Origin: Rhizaria sp. SCN 62-66
Taxonomy: Eukaryota > Rhizaria, unplaced
DNA: 64,000 nucleotides
Assembly: GCA_001724265.1 (NCBI GenBank)
Contig: MEDY01000069.1
Location: 1-64,000 of the forward strand
Direction: 5' to 3'
Under the pieces are notes generated by a model. It was not told the DNA's origin, searched no databases, and saw only the letters and a program-made list of their open reading frames with translations. The position numbers and the translations under genes were made by a program. This document shows, one piece after another, positions 30,443 to 39,931 of this stretch; position 1 is the stretch's first letter, and every line of letters begins with the position of its first letter.

Positions 30443-31574
30443 GACCACTCGTCCTCTGGGTACCCTATCCTCTGGTCCCGACTGTTTCATTGTCACCCGG
30501 TTGTACAACTGCGATTTTACCGACAGCGCCTCAGCTTGCGCAACAGAGGCCGAGTGCGTTCTTCCGCTCACACACTCGATCTTCTCTGTGCAGCCGCCCG
30601 GTTCCGTGACGTTCATCGCCCCGGCTGCGGCTGCTCAGCGCTTCCTCGGCTCCACTGTTCCCACTCTGACACACGGAGCCCGCGTCGCAGTCACCGCCTC
30701 TGCTAGCACGTTGTTGGCGCAACGCGGCGTGCGCGTCTCCGCCGTAACAAGCCAGCCGAGCAATAACACCGCAGCCAACGCGGGCAGCATGCTCAGTGCA
30801 AGCGCTATCATCAACAGCATCCGCGCCGCGGGTGCCCGCATTGTCTCCATCGAGCTCGGTCCGAACTCGACCCACATGTGCTACGCGCGCGCCCCGTTCC
30901 CCACCCTCGCGAACATGAGCAACAGCAACGCTGCGATTGCGCGCGATGGATCGGGGTGCTCGAGCTCGAACTCGATTAGTGCTGCACTGACGACTGAGAC
31001 CGCAGGGGCGAGCGCTTCTGGCGCCGCCACTGAGACATTGGTCGACGTGCTGATGTTCTCAGTGTACCGCGGGCCCCTCAACTGTGCCGTCAGCGACGTC
31101 ATCGTGCCCGACTGGGCCGGCGTCAACTGCTCGAGCTGGGGCGTTCCCGCGTCGCGCTGCGCCGAGCCCACCAAGAGTGACGGCGACGCGACGACCTGTA
31201 GCGGCCCGAGTTTGCGTTTGGACTCTTGCTCGACTACCAATGCTGGTTTCCACCCGTTGCCAGGGTACGCTCTTGGCTTCACTTTGCAGCAGTTGCACCG
31301 CGATTTCGAGCTCATCAACGCCCCCTTCAACCCGCGCTATTGCGACTTTGGCATCAAGACCCCCCCCGTGGCCGCTACGCACGCGAGTGTTGTGCCGGCT
31401 GCGAGTGGCACTGAAGCTCCAGCGGCGGACCGCGCACAGTGCCCGTGGGGGACTGACGGGGCGCACCTCTCGTACGAAGGCTGGACTTTCTATCTCCTCA
31501 AGCGCCGCGGACACGCGCAACACAGTGATGTTTCCGGCAGGGCTGACAGCTGTGACAGTTGCAGCAACGCCTGA
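29835..31574 (+). CDS. Unrecognised Cys-rich membrane/secreted protein
   Basis: This is a 579-residue protein starting at ATG 29835 (a second ATG follows two codons later). I do not recognise a family. A hydrophobic stretch at about residues 15-40 (MFLTVCALYGISIPFYACFH) fits a signal anchor of a type II membrane protein or an uncleaved signal peptide. The remainder is extracytoplasmic in style: roughly 20 Cys residues spread over the chain, several N-glycosylation sequons (NSS, NLT, NST, NMS, NCS), and no basic or nuclear features. A short Ala run encoded by repeated GCTGCT lies near 30415-30440. Base composition is less GC-rich than neighbours. The closing part has the ordinary-complexity blocks LGFTLQQLHRDFEL and HLSYEGWTFYLLKRRG, which would be the best search seeds. 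It ends with TGA. It is divergent from the TYW fusion over 177 bp. Confidence 0.7.
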
Positions 31575-32463
31575 ACGCTTGTATAAACGCAAGCGCGACT
31601 GTATTCCGAATGTACATTACTCTCTTGCAACTGTTGAAAAAACCTTGGCCGTCGCTTCACAAACGGTCCAGGGTTCATTGAATAAACTTTTACGTCATGA
31701 TCCTATTGTATGTGATTGTTGTCGAAATCGACATAATTGAAGAAGAATTAAAAAACATCACATGTGCTTCTTCGAACAGGCTTATCACAAAATACACTGA
31801 AGTCAAATAGTAATGAAACCTTTTCTGTAAGTCATGTGTATTGAGTAGTATTAAAAAGGCTTCGCTGATTTGTCACATCACAGGCGTCTTATCACGAAAG
31901 AAGACGGGTGAGTATAAAGCAAGGCACCCGTTTACACAGATGCATAATACACCATCTATCACAAAGCGATCGCAAGCTGTAGCGATAGAGACCATTGGTG
32001 TACCACGGAATGAGGACAACAACCATCAGATATGTGAGTAAGCTTACGAACATAATAGTCATGTCAGACAACCCCGCTGGAAGGATAGTAATACAGCGGT
32101 TCGTGCCGGACTGCCACGGATGAGAAACGAAAGAGCCGCAAGTACAAAGGACACGGTTAGGACAAACCGTACTGGATTGCAAATTCTCTGGTGACAGTAG
32201 TCAAACTAATGTAAAATGACATGATCTAAAAAACCCCACATCGTCACAGGAAGTCACGCTCTTAGACATTTGCACTAGACATTTGCACTCTTCAAAGAGC
32301 CAGTAGCTGATTGGCTTGAGTACACATGCCTCATATCTTCTTCCAAATATGTACATGAACAAATAGTAACAACCGCAAGAGTCCACATGCAAGCCATGAC
32401 CATCTCACCGCAGCATACTCACTAAGATACGTGAGTTGCTGATCGGTGGGTTGCGCAGTATTC
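31575..32463. other. Convergent AT-rich spacer
   Basis: This is 3' sequence of the unknown Cys-rich gene and of the E3 ligase gene. It is AT-rich with AATAAA near 31680. Short open frames only, none recognised; no tRNA or repeat seen. Confidence 0.5.
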
Positions 32464-35400
32464 TTAATGTGCATTGACGTTCTCCGCGTATACGGTGCCG
32501 AAGACCTCGAAGCCGGAGAGCGCGATATACTCGTGGTCGTTCGAGTTGAGTCCCGTCTGCACAAGCTTGAAGTACCGCGCCGCGAACGTCTTGCCGTCGC
32601 CGTTGGCGCACACCTTGGGATCCAGCTTCCACACGACAGCCTTGCCGCGGGTGTCAAGCTTGGTGTCGTTCTTGTGGCGACTTAGCACGCGCCAGTGCAT
32701 GTTATCGTCCGACCCCAACAGGTCCCACGACTGCAGCGCCTCAGTGTCGAACGAGCTGTAGTGGCGCAGCGCGTAGTGCGTCGGCTGCACCCACAGCCCC
32801 AGGTCCCAGGCGAAAAAGCACGGCTTGTCGCTGCTCTCGGCCGGCGCGGTGAGGCAGCGCAGCGGCGTGCGTGAGAGCGTGCCGTAGGCCGGAATGCAGT
32901 CGCGCGTCGACATCTCGGACGACGCGACGTTCATGCGGCCAGTCAGCACGGGGTTGATGTACCGGGCGGTGCTGGAGCTGGGGTCGCCGTAGCCGGTGCC
33001 GATGAAGTACACGGCGCCGCCAGGGCCGAAGGGCATGTTCTCGTGCTCGGGCTTGAAGCTGCACTCGACGGGCCAGCTCGCACGCACATTGGCCTTGGAC
33101 TCGCTGGGGCGCGGGCCCATGAAGGAGACGCCGTCCTGCTTGCGCGCCTCGACCCAGGCCGAGTCGATGTCGGGGAACTTAACCGTCTCAGTGGGCAGCT
33201 TCACGGTCTCGAGACTGCGCGTCAACTCGGTGATCGCGGCCTCGGACATCAACGGCACCGCACGCGTGTCGCACGGGTCCTCCACCTCCTTGATCGGCAT
33301 CGTCAGCAAGTTGTAGTCGCTCGCGCTCGCGCCAGTGCCGGCGCACGGGAACGGGAGCGGCGACAGAGGGACCTGCGCAGAGAGAAGCTTGCCGTAGAGC
33401 TCCAGCCCGGACAGAGGGAAGAACGTGTTCTTATTCGAGTTGGGACCGATCTGGTGGATAGCAATGAAGCGGAAGCCCTCCTTAAGAGCGACACCCTGCG
33501 AGGTAATCGAGGCCGCCTTAGACGTGGAATCAATGTCGCTGACTTCGCTTTTGTAACGGTCAATCGTCCACGTCGCCGTGGCGCCCTTGCCGTTGATGCT
33601 GGTGTCCTTGCGGTGCGTCACGAGCACGGTCCAGCTGACGCCGTTGAGCGAGCCCAACATCTGCCACGACCGCACGCACTCAGTGACGTGCGACACATAG
33701 TGCCTCATCGTGTACGTCTCCGGCACAAAGCGGTTATACGGCCCCAGGTCGACACCAAAGTACGCAGTCTGCTTGGTCGAACGCGTGACGCAGCGTACCG
33801 TCTCGCGGCCGCAGATGGCGGCGGCGGTCTGCGACGGCACGGGCGACACGGCGAGCTCGGAGCTGAAGGCTTCGACGTACCACGGCGACGGGGCGCGCGT
33901 CGGGGGGCGCACACCGGGGGCGTAGTCAAAGGGATTGCCAGCAGGATTGCTCCATTCAACAGTGCCACCCTGCGTGCCGAGGAAGTAAAACAGACCCTTG
34001 GTGTCAAAATCCTTCGTGTGCGTGAAGTACCTCTGCGTCAGCGTCGGAATGTGCTTCAGCAAAGCCTCCGACAGCTTCTCAGGCAACCTACCATTGGCCA
34101 TTGGGCCCGCGGGGTGGGTCACCCCGACCGCCCAGCCGCTGTCCGTGAGCGACGACACGGACAAAGACGAGGCACCCAGCGACCCCGGGTGCTGGAATAC
34201 GCGGAACCAGTCGAGCGGAGGCGGGGAGTACGGTGATTCGCCTCGAATGGCAGTCTTAATGGGAGTGAGAGACTCCAAGAGCTTGTCCCGCTGACTGGCG
34301 CGCAGCAGATGTTGAGTCGAGGGCACATCAAGCGAGTAGCACAGCGTACCAAAAACTTCGAATCCGCTTAACACCATTGCAGTGCTCTTGGCCGCGTTCT
34401 TGCCGGTCATCCGCAGCCGGAGGAAGCGCACAGGCGATGTGGAGGGGCCACTGCTCTCTGCACCACTGGAGCTGCTTTGGAGATCGTCAAGGAGATTGAA
34501 GTATGCCTCGTACGGCCGCAGCGGCGTGGTGCCCGCAACGCCTTTGAGCTCGTTGGCAGCCTTTGCAGACTGGTCCATAGACAGTTCAGTATTGGCCTGC
34601 CAGTGACGCAAAGGCTTCCATGCCTGCAAATTGAGTGGATCTGAGCCAGAGTTGACTTCGAACACAAAGCACGTCAAACCAACGCCTTCCGGCTGACGTA
34701 CTGCAAATCCGGTTGGCATGAGACGGAGCTGACCGAGATCGATCATAACCCACGGATATTCACCACTGTTACTGCCAATACTACTAAGCACATTTGTGTT
34801 GATTGGGCCGGTGGGCGTGATGGTGACAGTGGTATTGGTGGCATTCTCATTGGCCGCCAGCGCGGCGAGCTGTGACAGGGAAGCTTTGCTGTCTGCAGCG
34901 AGCTGTGAGCACAGCAGCGACACAATACCCAGATCCACCGGGTTTGCCGGAGTCTGGAGATTCGTCTTCATGTCGCGGTTGAGGAAGCCCCGGGAGCCAA
35001 GATAGCAAAGAACACCACTTGCGTTGAAAGGGCTCTGAAACTTATGAAGCTTCACCGGTTCCAAAAGAGGCTTTGAAGTCTCCTCTTCATAAAAGGACGA
35101 CTTGAGTAAATTATTAAGTTCGTCGACGCCAATGCTTGCCTTACCCATCGACACAGCAACCCTCTTAAGTTGTCCCACAACCACATCGCCATTGGCGTTG
35201 CGCTGTCCCGACGCGCGTTGGTCCTTCGCTTCCGTAGAGGCCGTGGTTGCGATATTGCCCGTGCTCAAGTGGATGTTGGACGACAAGTTCAGCACGGAGG
35301 CGGGCGCCGGCAGCACAAGAGCGTTGCCGACCTCGACGTCAACCTTGGACGCCTGGCGGAACAGGTCCTTGAGCGTGGGCAGCACGAGCTGACCGTAGAG

Positions 35401-38400
35401 CTCGAAGCCCGCCAGCGGCAGGAAGTGATTGTTGAATGAATTGGGACCCGTTTGAAACACGCGGATGAAGCGGTGCGGGCGCTTCGCGGCCTCATGGAAA
35501 GTAAACGGCAGTTGCGGAGAGGATTCGCCGCGCGAGGGCAGCACCCAGGTCTTTGAGGTAGACATGCCGGAGATAGACGTGTCGTTCTTGTGTGACACGA
35601 TGACATCCCAGTTGTCGGTTTCCTTGCTGCGGCCCTCGAGGTTCCACGAGCGCAAACACTCGCCGTCCCAGCTCGTGTAATGCCGCATGGTAAAGGCCTG
35701 CACCAGCAAACATGCCAGATGGAGGTCGAATTCAAAAAACGAGTCCGGCTTGGACTGCGTGACACAGCGGCCGGGTGTGCGGTTGAGTGCGCCCCAGGGC
35801 TGCAGCGAGTCGGCGGGCCGCGAGGACGACGTCACGGTAACGAGGCCGCGCAGCGCCGGGTTCACCCAGGGCTGTGTGTACGCGCATGTGCCGAGGAAGT
35901 AGAAGAAGCCGTTGCGGTCGAAGTCGTGGTCGGGGCGGAACTTGATCACCCACGCGCCCTTGTCGGGCTCCGTCTGCGACCGCATGATGGCGACGTTCGA
36001 CGGGATGTGCGGCGCCTCAAAGCGCGTGAGCGTGCAGTTGACCGCGTGTCCACTGGGGACGACGGTGGCAGTCGCCGTGCTGCACAGCTTCTCGAGCGAC
36101 AGCATGAGCTCGACGAAGGACCACAGCCCGGCAGCCTTGCTCTGCTTCGACAGCGAGCACAGCGGCGTCTGCAGCGCGCGGTTGATCATGTGACGGAACG
36201 GGGACACTTCGTCGCCGCCCACGTGGGGAACTAAGGTGCGCACGCCGCCCGCGGAGCCCGCCTCGCAGACCGGAGATGCGGCGGCCACAGCGGCGTTGGC
36301 GAGCGCGGAGCCGCTGCCCGCGATCGCCGGCGCGCCCGCGGCGCCGCCGGCACCGGGCGCGATGGAGCTGTCGCACATGACGCAGCCCAGCGCGTACTCG
36401 ATGCCGTTGGGCGGGTGCGGGCGCTTAAGCGGGCACTGCTGTGGGTCGGCCTCAAGCTTGGCGAGCTGCGCGTTCTGCTCCTCCTCGCTCGCGGCCGCGA
36501 ACTTGGGGTCCTGGCGCAGCTTGGTGATCTTGGAGGTCAGCGCCGCGCACTGCGGGTAGTCCCAGATGCGCTGCTTGTTGGCGCCCGTGCGGTGCACGGC
36601 GAGGTTCTGCCACACGCCCGACTTGTGGCAGTCGTTGCAGAAGTGCGTGTTGCCCCAGCACGACCACGACGACGGCTGGCAGCAGTAGCGGCACTTGTAC
36701 AGCAGGAATTCCTTCGAGTGCACCTTACACTCACCCAGAGACGACGGCTGGCACGTCGCGCACAAGAGATCCTTGACCTTGACGGTGCCCGCAGCGGGGT
36801 CATTACACTCGTAGCCGCCGGCGAAGTACGGCTGCTTGCACTTGAAGCACTGCTGGAACACGAACGAGTGCATCGCATACTCGAGCGGCTTTTTGTACCA
36901 CGGTGAGCTGTCGTTGAGCAGTATTTCGTCCTTGTCCATGCTTTCATATACGAGTCGCTCCAGCGCCATGGTCTGGATGCGCTGCTCGAGCGAGATGACC
37001 TCGAGCAGCGGCAGCAGCAGACGCTGATGGAAAATGGGCAGACGGCACGTCGAGCACACGCGCTTCTCGAAGCTCAGCCGCGCCGCAGCCTCGTCTCCGG
37101 GCTCCATGCGAGGCTTACCGTCCTCGCGGCCCTCCTCGGACACAAGCGCGACGGCGGCGGCCGACACAGCCGGGTCGCCCTTAGAGAGCATGGTCATGCC
37201 GTCGATGCCAGGCGTGGTGCGCAGCATCTGCATCGTGCAGTGGAAGTGGAACATGTGGTTGCACGTCTCCGAATCGGGAAACTCGGCCAGGAGCGCCGGC
37301 ATGCGCAGTTGCGACCGTTTGCTGTCCGTGCCTGACTGCGGGGGCAGCGAGGAACAGCCGGACTTGATAATGGGGGCCGCCTTGAGCGGCTCCGTGAAGC
37401 AGAGCACGCAGAGCTCCTCGCGCACGTCGCCCTGTGCGCCGTGCTGCAGACACGGCGGGCACTCGAGCTCGCCCAGCACGCCGGGGCACGCGCATCCGCA
37501 GGCGAGCGTCTTGTGGCACGCAAAGCGCGCGCGCGCCACGCAGTCGCGGTCGCCGCAGACGTTCTCCAGCACCTTGGGCGGCGGCGACACCGGCAGCGGG
37601 AGCGTGCCGATGTCGTGCGGCAGCAAACGCTCTACCTCGGGCGCAGTCAGTAGCTCGCGCGGTTGGCCCTGCGGCGGCAGCTTCGCCTGCAGGTCCGTGT
37701 GCGCGCGCTTCATCTTGTCCGCGGCGTCCTTGCAGATGCTGACGTAGTTGGGCCTGTTGGGACGGATGGTTTTCTCGCAGAAGCGGCACTTGGGCGCGAT
37801 GAGATAGGCCTGGTAGTCTTCACATGTGAAGCCCTTGTGGTACGGCGTGGTGTTGCAGAGGCTGCAGAAGACGGTGCCACAATTGGACTTGTAGTTGTAC
37901 CGCCTAAAGTGCTTGTAGGCCACGGGCGACAACGTGATGCCATCATTGTCCTTTTCTGTGATTGCTTGGTCCACGCCCAAGTGGAACTCTTTGTCGTCGA
38001 CAGTGTACTTTTCCTTGCATTTGGGACAGGAAATCTCCTTCATGCCAGCCTCCCGGAGAAATCCGTTCACCTGAGCCGTCTCAAGCTCTGATACCAGCTG
38101 ATTTGTCACGAGGGACTTAACGTGGGAATCCGCAATGGTCTTCCTACACACGGGACATTTGATGCCGCCCATGACGGCGTCGGCGCGAATTGCATCCGAG
38201 ACAGTCGCGGACATGCACTCCGGACAGTATTCGTCGTAACACACTTCAGCCACTGCGCCGCGTTGCTTACTGTATGGCGCCGCACGTTTCTGACACCGAC
38301 AGCACGGCAACATAAGCTGCGGCTGCTGCTGCTGCTGCTGTGCTTGCTGAGGCTGCTGCTGTGCTTGTTGAGGCTGTGGCGACACCGCCTGCGGCTTTCC

Positions 38401-38577
38401 CCCTCCTCGCATTTCAGCCGCAATGCCATCGACCTTGATGCGAAACGAGTTTTCATTGTACGCCGCAAATGCGCGCTTGACTTTTGGCGCGAGCTCGAGA
38501 AACTCGACGCTCCACCAATTATCTGCGCTGACATGGCTCGGAGTTTCGATGTTGACCTTGAGCGTGCGCGATGTATT
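32464..38577 (-). CDS. RING-Cys-relay E3 ubiquitin ligase, MYCBP2/PHR type, with four galactose-binding-like repeats
   Basis: The main exon codes for about 2,037 residues; the upstream exon is unresolved. N-terminal part: a Cys-rich RING-like cluster (CCRCQKR, CYDEYCPECM, KCPVCRKT; about 38310-38145), then an IBR-like cluster (ISCPKCKEKY to FCSLCNTTPYHKGFTCE). Next comes the block that in MYCBP2 forms the catalytic end: RING ELCVLCFTEPLKAAP (about 37420), CNHMFHFHC, CSTCRLPI, LERLVYESM, then the tandem-Cys domain with CFKCKQPYFAGGYEC, YKCRYCCQPSSWSCWG, THFCNDCH and HPPNGIEYALGC. The two relay cysteines map to codons 36805-36807 and 36658-36660, with the catalytic His at 36625-36627. MYCBP2 passes ubiquitin between these cysteines and esterifies Thr. 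The C-terminal half holds four divergent F5/8-type (galactose-binding-like) repeats at about 36020-35375, 35060-34335, 34065-33385 and 33085-32470, each ending like LSGFEVFGTVY. It ends with TAA. Confidence 0.85.
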   Translation of the reverse strand, partial: NTSRTLKVNIETPSHVSADNWWSVEFLELAPKVKRAFAAYNENSFRIKVDGIAAEMRGGGKPQAVSPQPQQAQQQPQQAQQQQQQPQLMLPCCRCQKRAAPYSKQRGAVAEVCYDEYCPECMSATVSDAIRADAVMGGIKCPVCRKTIADSHVKSLVTNQLVSELETAQVNGFLREAGMKEISCPKCKEKYTVDDKEFHLGVDQAITEKDNDGITLSPVAYKHFRRYNYKSNCGTVFCSLCNTTPYHKGFTCEDYQAYLIAPKCRFCEKTIRPNRPNYVSICKDAADKMKRAHTDLQAKLPPQGQPRELLTAPEVERLLPHDIGTLPLPVSPPPKVLENVCGDRDCVARARFACHKTLACGCACPGVLGELECPPCLQHGAQGDVREELCVLCFTEPLKAAPIIKSGCSSLPPQSGTDSKRSQLRMPALLAEFPDSETCNHMFHFHCTMQMLRTTPGIDGMTMLSKGDPAVSAAAVALVSEEGREDGKPRMEPGDEAAARLSFEKRVCSTCRLPIFHQRLLLPLLEVISLEQRIQTMALERLVYESMDKDEILLNDSSPWYKKPLEYAMHSFVFQQCFKCKQPYFAGGYECNDPAAGTVKVKDLLCATCQPSSLGECKVHSKEFLLYKCRYCCQPSSWSCWGNTHFCNDCHKSGVWQNLAVHRTGANKQRIWDYPQCAALTSKITKLRQDPKFAAASEEEQNAQLAKLEADPQQCPLKRPHPPNGIEYALGCVMCDSSIAPGAGGAAGAPAIAGSGSALANAAVAAASPVCEAGSAGGVRTLVPHVGGDEVSPFRHMINRALQTPLCSLSKQSKAAGLWSFVELMLSLEKLCSTATATVVPSGHAVNCTLTRFEAPHIPSNVAIMRSQTEPDKGAWVIKFRPDHDFDRNGFFYFLGTCAYTQPWVNPALRGLVTVTSSSRPADSLQPWGALNRTPGRCVTQSKPDSFFEFDLHLACLLVQAFTMRHYTSWDGECLRSWNLEGRSKETDNWDVIVSHKNDTSISGMSTSKTWVLPSRGESSPQLPFTFHEAAKRPHRFIRVFQTGPNSFNNHFLPLAGFELYGQLVLPTLKDLFRQASKVDVEVGNALVLPAPASVLNLSSNIHLSTGNIATTASTEAKDQRASGQRNANGDVVVGQLKRVAVSMGKASIGVDELNNLLKSSFYEEETSKPLLEPVKLHKFQSPFNASGVLCYLGSRGFLNRDMKTNLQTPANPVDLGIVSLLCSQLAADSKASLSQLAALAANENATNTTVTITPTGPINTNVLSSIGSNSGEYPWVMIDLGQLRLMPTGFAVRQPEGVGLTCFVFEVNSGSDPLNLQAWKPLRHWQANTELSMDQSAKAANELKGVAGTTPLRPYEAYFNLLDDLQSSSSGAESSGPSTSPVRFLRLRMTGKNAAKSTAMVLSGFEVFGTLCYSLDVPSTQHLLRASQRDKLLESLTPIKTAIRGESPYSPPPLDWFRVFQHPGSLGASSLSVSSLTDSGWAVGVTHPAGPMANGRLPEKLSEALLKHIPTLTQRYFTHTKDFDTKGLFYFLGTQGGTVEWSNPAGNPFDYAPGVRPPTRAPSPWYVEAFSSELAVSPVPSQTAAAICGRETVRCVTRSTKQTAYFGVDLGPYNRFVPETYTMRHYVSHVTECVRSWQMLGSLNGVSWTVLVTHRKDTSINGKGATATWTIDRYKSEVSDIDSTSKAASITSQGVALKEGFRFIAIHQIGPNSNKNTFFPLSGLELYGKLLSAQVPLSPLPFPCAGTGASASDYNLLTMPIKEVEDPCDTRAVPLMSEAAITELTRSLETVKLPTETVKFPDIDSAWVEARKQDGVSFMGPRPSESKANVRASWPVECSFKPEHENMPFGPGGAVYFIGTGYGDPSSSTARYINPVLTGRMNVASSEMSTRDCIPAYGTLSRTPLRCLTAPAESSDKPCFFAWDLGLWVQPTHYALRHYSSFDTEALQSWDLLGSDDNMHWRVLSRHKNDTKLDTRGKAVVWKLDPKVCANGDGKTFAARYFKLVQTGLNSNDHEYIALSGFEVFGTVYAENVNAH

Positions 38578-38884
38578 CTGCGCAAGCGAGCAGGCGTGAG
38601 CGTTGTGAACACAGGCGGCATCATGCAAAACAGAGGAGGGAGGATGGACAGAGGCGAGATGAGTGATGAGATGACAACAATTGTGATAGGTTGAGGTGGA
38701 GTGGAGCTGATGTGGCTTGTTGGAGATTGGTGGTATCAAGAAATCTTAAAAAGCATGCAAGCAAGCGGATGAAAAAATATTGCGTATGACGTGCCGTTAT
38801 CTCAGTCTTTGTTAGTCCCCACTTCTCGGATTCATTCATAAACTCGATTAGTGAGCTCCATGTTAGGCCTTGACCGGAGGACAT
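38578..38884 (-). other. Candidate first exon and intron of the E3 ligase gene
   Basis: The open frame continues upstream of 38577, but the bases there are pyrimidine-rich and end CTCGCTTGCGCAG, an intron-like 3' end. An ATG at 38882-38884 opens MSSGQGLTWSSLIEFMNE, ordinary-complexity sequence that could be exon 1. Possible donors (GAGAA|GTGGGG in phase 2, GGCAC|GTCATA in phase 1) do not match the phase of the 38577 acceptor. They do match AG sites slightly downstream, so the junction cannot be fixed by eye. Confidence 0.4.
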
Positions 38885-39931
38885 GGTACTTTGAGACCGA
38901 CCTGTCTGGATGTGTGCGACCCGCGCGCGCGGCCGTGTGAAATGAAGAGAGTCGACCTGCTTAAGAAAAGTTCAAAGGATATACGTAGCTGAACAGCTCT
39001 TGCACAACACTAATGCGATGCAGGCAGCATTTGGTGGACAGACATGAATGGAGCCAGTTGGTTCGGTTAGTTGGAGGTCATTTCTTGGTTCTTGATTTAC
39101 ACACTAAACGATGCACTTCTGTCACTTTCAGAAACACAAATGAAATAGAAAGCAATAAAAAACCCCACAACACACGAGATGTCCAATACTAACGTTCGCG
39201 TCGCCAATTGTGTTCGTTTTTGTTTGCCTCACCAACAAATTCTGTTGGGCCTCGTGGCTGCGCAGCGTTCCCAGTGGCTGCAAGAGGCGAGTCCGATCAA
39301 CATCATATTTCGTGGACTAACGACCGTTTATCGGATACTTATGCGACTTTGGGACTTGTTTTGACATCATTCACAGTGCATTTCACACGATCCATTATTA
39401 ATTGTCCAACATGAGCGTGTATGTTTCTCAAAAGGCACGGATTTACGATCCACCTCAAACGCGTTCTAGACACTCGGCATAGAAAAAATGCGTCGCTGTA
39501 GAGAGCTCACATCAGCCAGATGAAAGAAAATCGTGATTTTAAATAATATTCCCACACTAATAAAAGCATTGAAACGACGTAGAATAGAGGCACGCAATAG
39601 AATACCCTGTATCCAGGAAATGTACGGTCGTTTTCGCCGAGAAGGATAACCTACACCGCCCTCGTTTGTTCACGACAGCTATCCTGAGGGACACTTCAGA
39701 GGGATGGTACTGGTAGGCAGTTGCGAAGCTGCGCGTTCGGAGGCTCTTTAGTTCAATATTGCACAATGACGCATATTACGGACACTTCTGAGTGACAAAT
39801 AAACATTACTTGAGCATTAATAATAAGTAGTCTGCAGCAGAAATGTTCCCACTCAGTGCTCCATTGATTTTGAGGACAAGCACAAACGAAGTCACCAGTG
39901 ATGGTTTCTTCCAGTATTATGTTCACTTACT
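38885..39931. other. Spacer between two minus-strand genes
   Basis: This holds the E3 ligase promoter and the 3' end of the next gene. AT-rich, no open frame above about 70 codons, none recognised. A short GC/CG-alternating patch lies at about 38925-38937. No RNA gene was recognised. Confidence 0.45.
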
